A program made the position numbers and the translations under genes. Positions 61,597-64,000 of a stretch of 64,000 nt of DNA are shown piece by piece. The stretch comes from Acidovorax sp. YS12 (GTDB taxonomy: Bacteria; Pseudomonadota; Gammaproteobacteria; Burkholderiales; Burkholderiaceae_C). The DNA lies in the NCBI GenBank assembly GCA_021496925.1, contig CP053915.1, forward strand, positions 2,495,001 to 2,559,000, given 5' to 3'. Position 1 is the stretch's first letter. Every line of letters starts with the position of its first letter. Below the pieces are notes generated by a model. That model saw only the letters and a program-made list of their open reading frames with translations, had not been told where the DNA came from and made no database searches.

Positions 61597-62640
61597 ATGA
61601 CCGCCACCCTCGACACCCTCACGATCACCCGCCCCGACGACTGGCACCTGCACGTGCGCGACGGCGCGCCCCTGGCCACCGTGGTGCCGCACACGGCCGC
61701 GCAGTTCGGCCGCGCCATCATCATGCCCAACCTGCGCCCGCCCGTGACCACGGCCGCGCAGGCGCTCGACTACAAGCAGCGCATCCTCGCCGCCGTGCCT
61801 GCGGGCGTGGCGTTCGAGCCGCTGATGACGCTGTACCTCACCGACAACCTGGCGCCCGCGGAAATCGCCCGGGCCCGGGACGCGGGCGTGGTCGCGGCCA
61901 AGCTCTACCCCGCCGGCGCCACCACCAACAGCGACGCGGGCGTGACCGACCTGCGCAAGATCCACAAGACGCTCGAAGCCATGCAGCAGGCCGGCATGCT
62001 GCTGCTGGTGCACGGCGAGGTGACCAGCCCCGACATCGACCTGTTCGACCGCGAGGCCGTGTTCATCGAGCAGCAGCTCATCCCGCTGCGCCGCGACTTC
62101 CCCGGCCTCAAGATCGTCTTCGAGCACATCACCACCCGCGAAGCCGCGCAGTACGTGGCCGAGGCCGGCCCCTGCACCGCCGCCACCATCACCGCGCACC
62201 ACCTGCTGTACAACCGCAACGCCCTCTTCACCGGCGGCATCCGCCCGCACTGGTACTGCCTGCCGGTGCTCAAGCGCGAGGTGCACCGCCAGGCGCTGGT
62301 GCAGGCCGCCACCAGCGGCAGCGCGAAATTCTTCCTCGGCACCGACAGCGCGCCGCACCCCGCGCACCTCAAGGAACACGCCACGGGCTGCGCCGGCTGC
62401 TACACCGCGCACGCCGCCATGGAGCTGTACGCCGAGGCCTTCGACAACGCCGGCGCGCTCGACAAGCTCGAAGCCTTCGCCAGCTTCCACGGCCCGGCCT
62501 TCTACGGCCTGCCGCGCAACCAGGGCACCATCACCCTGCGCCGCGAAAGCTGGACGCCGCCCGAGCGCTTCGCCTTCGGCGAGGCCGAGCTCAAGCCCCT
62601 GCGCGCGGGCGAAGCGCTGCCGTGGCGCCTGGTGGACTGA
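61597..62640 (+). CDS. pyrC: dihydroorotase
   Basis: Third step of pyrimidine synthesis, closing carbamoyl-aspartate to dihydroorotate. The 347-residue class II enzyme has metal ligands H17 and H19 (DDWHLHV), carboxylated K102 (AAKLYPAGATTNSD), H139 (LLVHGE), H177 (FEHITT) and catalytic D250 (LGTDSAPH). I use the ATG at 61597; a frame from 61474 runs through the repeat and is rejected. Not a motility gene: its position marks the end of the flagellar island. It touches the next gene as TGATG. Confidence 0.96.
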   Translation: MTATLDTLTITRPDDWHLHVRDGAPLATVVPHTAAQFGRAIIMPNLRPPVTTAAQALDYKQRILAAVPAGVAFEPLMTLYLTDNLAPAEIARARDAGVVAAKLYPAGATTNSDAGVTDLRKIHKTLEAMQQAGMLLLVHGEVTSPDIDLFDREAVFIEQQLIPLRRDFPGLKIVFEHITTREAAQYVAEAGPCTAATITAHHLLYNRNALFTGGIRPHWYCLPVLKREVHRQALVQAATSGSAKFFLGTDSAPHPAHLKEHATGCAGCYTAHAAMELYAEAFDNAGALDKLEAFASFHGPAFYGLPRNQGTITLRRESWTPPERFAFGEAELKPLRAGEALPWRLVD

Positions 62641-63986
62641 TGCCCGCTGCGCTCCCCTCGGCACCAAACACGGCCCGCAATATGGCCGTGTTCATTGACG
62701 CAGACAACTTGTGCGACCCAACGGCACTCGATCATGTCCTGACTGATCTGCGCCAGCGTGCCGAGCGGGTGCTATACAAGCGCGCCTACGGACGGGCAGA
62801 GAGCCTGAAAGCCATCGAATCCGTACTCTGGCGCCATGGCGTGCGCCCCGTCGCCAACATGATCGTTAACAAGGTGACAACCGACAGTGCCCTTGTCATC
62901 GATGCGGTTGAAGCGGTGTGCACCAACACGATTGATGCCGTTGCCATTTGCTCTGGCGACGCAGACTTCGTTCCGCTGGCCACCTGGTTGCGCGAAAAGG
63001 GCTGCCAAGTATGGTGTTTCAGCTTGGCCGACCGGATTTTTGCGAATCCAGAGAGCTTCTACGATGACGTGGTGCTGATGGAGCTAGTGGATTTGCCCCC
63101 GCCAAGTTCAACGGCTGCGCCAGCCACGCCCCCTGCGGTTCCTCCTGCCAATCCAACGCTGACAGATGCAGTGCAGCAGGTTTTGACAGCCTTTCCTGCC
63201 TTGCGCGACGGGCAGCCACAGCACCTGAACCACGTGGTAGCAGCTTTACGTCAACAGGGTGTCCTGGGCAAATCGGACAAAACGGTTGCATGGTTTCGCC
63301 AGCATGCAAAAGCATTCCGCCTATCGCCCGATGTGGCCCCGAACCAGATTTGCTATGCCCCTCCGTCGAAGACTGCGCCGCCGATGACCGGCGCTTCTGC
63401 TGCCTTGTGCCAGAACACACAGGTGATGGCTCTTTTGCGGCAAGCCGTGCAGGCCACCCAGGACGCTCAGGGCTGGGCCCTCGTTAGCGCCATGCGCACG
63501 CACCTGGGAGACAAGACAGTCTTCGATACCCGCGCCCATGGCTTCGCCACGCTGACCAAACTGCTCGCAGCCACAGGAGCATTCGAGCTTCGCGGCACGG
63601 GGACACCCCAGGTTGCAGTGCGCGTGACCGCTGCAGCTCTGCCTGTGCCTGCTTCTGTGACTGCGCCAGTTGTGATTACATGGCCTTGTATATCCGGCAG
63701 GCGCGTAGCCCCGCCCCTGCCTGCGCCGTTACATGCGCTGCGCGCCGCCTTGCTACAACTTGCCACGCAACGTGTGCAGCGCGAAGACGTATTCAAGGCT
63801 GTGCCTGAATTGGTTTTTGGCGCTCCCTGTGCTCTCCATTCAGTGGCGGGACGCCTGCGCGAGCATGGGCTGCTCGGGCCATCGCAATCAGCCCTGCGCA
63901 TTCTGGAACGCTATCCGCAGTCGTTTGAGGTCAACCTTCGCCACTATCCACAGAGCGTGCGCCATATCAGCTCCGTCGCAGCCTGA
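62640..63986 (+). CDS. NYN-domain protein with LOTUS/OST-HTH repeats
   Basis: Predicted RNase of 448 residues. The NYN (PIN-like) domain at about 12-145 has acidic residues D20/D22 (FIDADNL), D82 (TTDSALV) and D107/D109 (CSGDADF), all in place for metal binding. Two or three winged-helix LOTUS modules follow (about 165-225, 255-330, 360-440), for example GWALVSAMRTHLGDKTVFDTRAHGFATLTKLL. This is the layout of MARF1-type RNA-binding nucleases; bacterial members are mostly uncharacterised. The ATG overlaps the pyrC stop by one base, suggesting coupling. The gene is less GC-rich than pyrC, hinting at separate origin. Confidence 0.85.
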   Translation: MPAALPSAPNTARNMAVFIDADNLCDPTALDHVLTDLRQRAERVLYKRAYGRAESLKAIESVLWRHGVRPVANMIVNKVTTDSALVIDAVEAVCTNTIDAVAICSGDADFVPLATWLREKGCQVWCFSLADRIFANPESFYDDVVLMELVDLPPPSSTAAPATPPAVPPANPTLTDAVQQVLTAFPALRDGQPQHLNHVVAALRQQGVLGKSDKTVAWFRQHAKAFRLSPDVAPNQICYAPPSKTAPPMTGASAALCQNTQVMALLRQAVQATQDAQGWALVSAMRTHLGDKTVFDTRAHGFATLTKLLAATGAFELRGTGTPQVAVRVTAAALPVPASVTAPVVITWPCISGRRVAPPLPAPLHALRAALLQLATQRVQREDVFKAVPELVFGAPCALHSVAGRLREHGLLGPSQSALRILERYPQSFEVNLRHYPQSVRHISSVAA

Positions 63987-64000
63987 AACATGCCTGCCTC

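Noticed and set aside
1..64000. CRISPR array, tRNA, rRNA or prophage
   Set aside because: No regularly spaced direct repeats, no cloverleaf or rRNA sequence and no phage structural or integrase genes were seen on reading through.

Overview
The window looks like chromosomal DNA of a beta-proteobacterium of the Comamonadaceae type (Acidovorax, Alicycliphilus, Comamonas or Delftia-like). The clues are the high G+C content, the order of the flagellar and chemotaxis genes, and dispersed AGCGCTT/AAGCGCT palindromes between genes. The genus is inferred from general resemblance, not from a search. Almost all of the window is one motility island, with a sugar and glycosyltransferase operon inside it. 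No rRNA, tRNA, CRISPR array or prophage was recognised.

Layout. 278-2158: Uup-type ABC-F ATPase. 2177-3773: an imperfect palindrome, then an IS110-family element with an intact transposase and a structured leader that could be a bridge RNA. 3774-10173 (minus strand): chemotaxis genes in transcription order cheZ-like, cheY-like, cheA, cheW, cheR, cheD, cheB. 10321-12044 (plus): histidine kinase with an N-terminal receiver, and a NarL-type regulator. 12098-23358 (minus): fliF-G-H-I-J-K-L-M-N-O-P-Q-R, covering the MS-ring, switch, export ATPase, hook-length control and export gate; fliE is divergent at 23539. 23985-29907: fliT, fliS, fliD and two divergent flagellin genes.

30116-44777 (plus): a tightly overlapping operon of an APS-kinase-like gene, rfbF, rfbG, rfbH, a NeuB-like synthase, a ThDP enzyme, an FkbM methyltransferase, an SDR, a HAD phosphatase and two large glycosyltransferases. 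It probably makes and transfers an unusual deoxy or branched sugar, and flagellin is the obvious candidate acceptor. 44987-47911: motA, motB, cheY, cheZ. 48025-54404: flhB, flhA, flhF, a degenerate flhG-like gene and fliA (sigma-28). 54629-56206 (minus): flgA, flgM, flgN. 56385-61461 (plus): flgB to flgH; the series stops at flgH. 61597-63986: pyrC and an NYN-LOTUS protein.

How the genes fit together: FliA drives late genes (a good sigma-28 site lies before the minus-strand flagellin gene) and is restrained by FlgM. The Fli/Flh proteins build the basal body and export gate, and the Flg proteins the rod, hook and L-ring. FlgN, FliT and FliS are chaperones, and MotAB powers rotation. The Che proteins pass signals to FliM/FliN through one or both CheY proteins. 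Points that stand out are a second, divergent CheZ-like protein that keeps the catalytic Asp and Gln, an FlhG-position protein without a P-loop, the CDP-sugar/NeuB/ThDP gene combination, the possible IS110 bridge RNA, and a family of dispersed palindromic repeats at gene borders.
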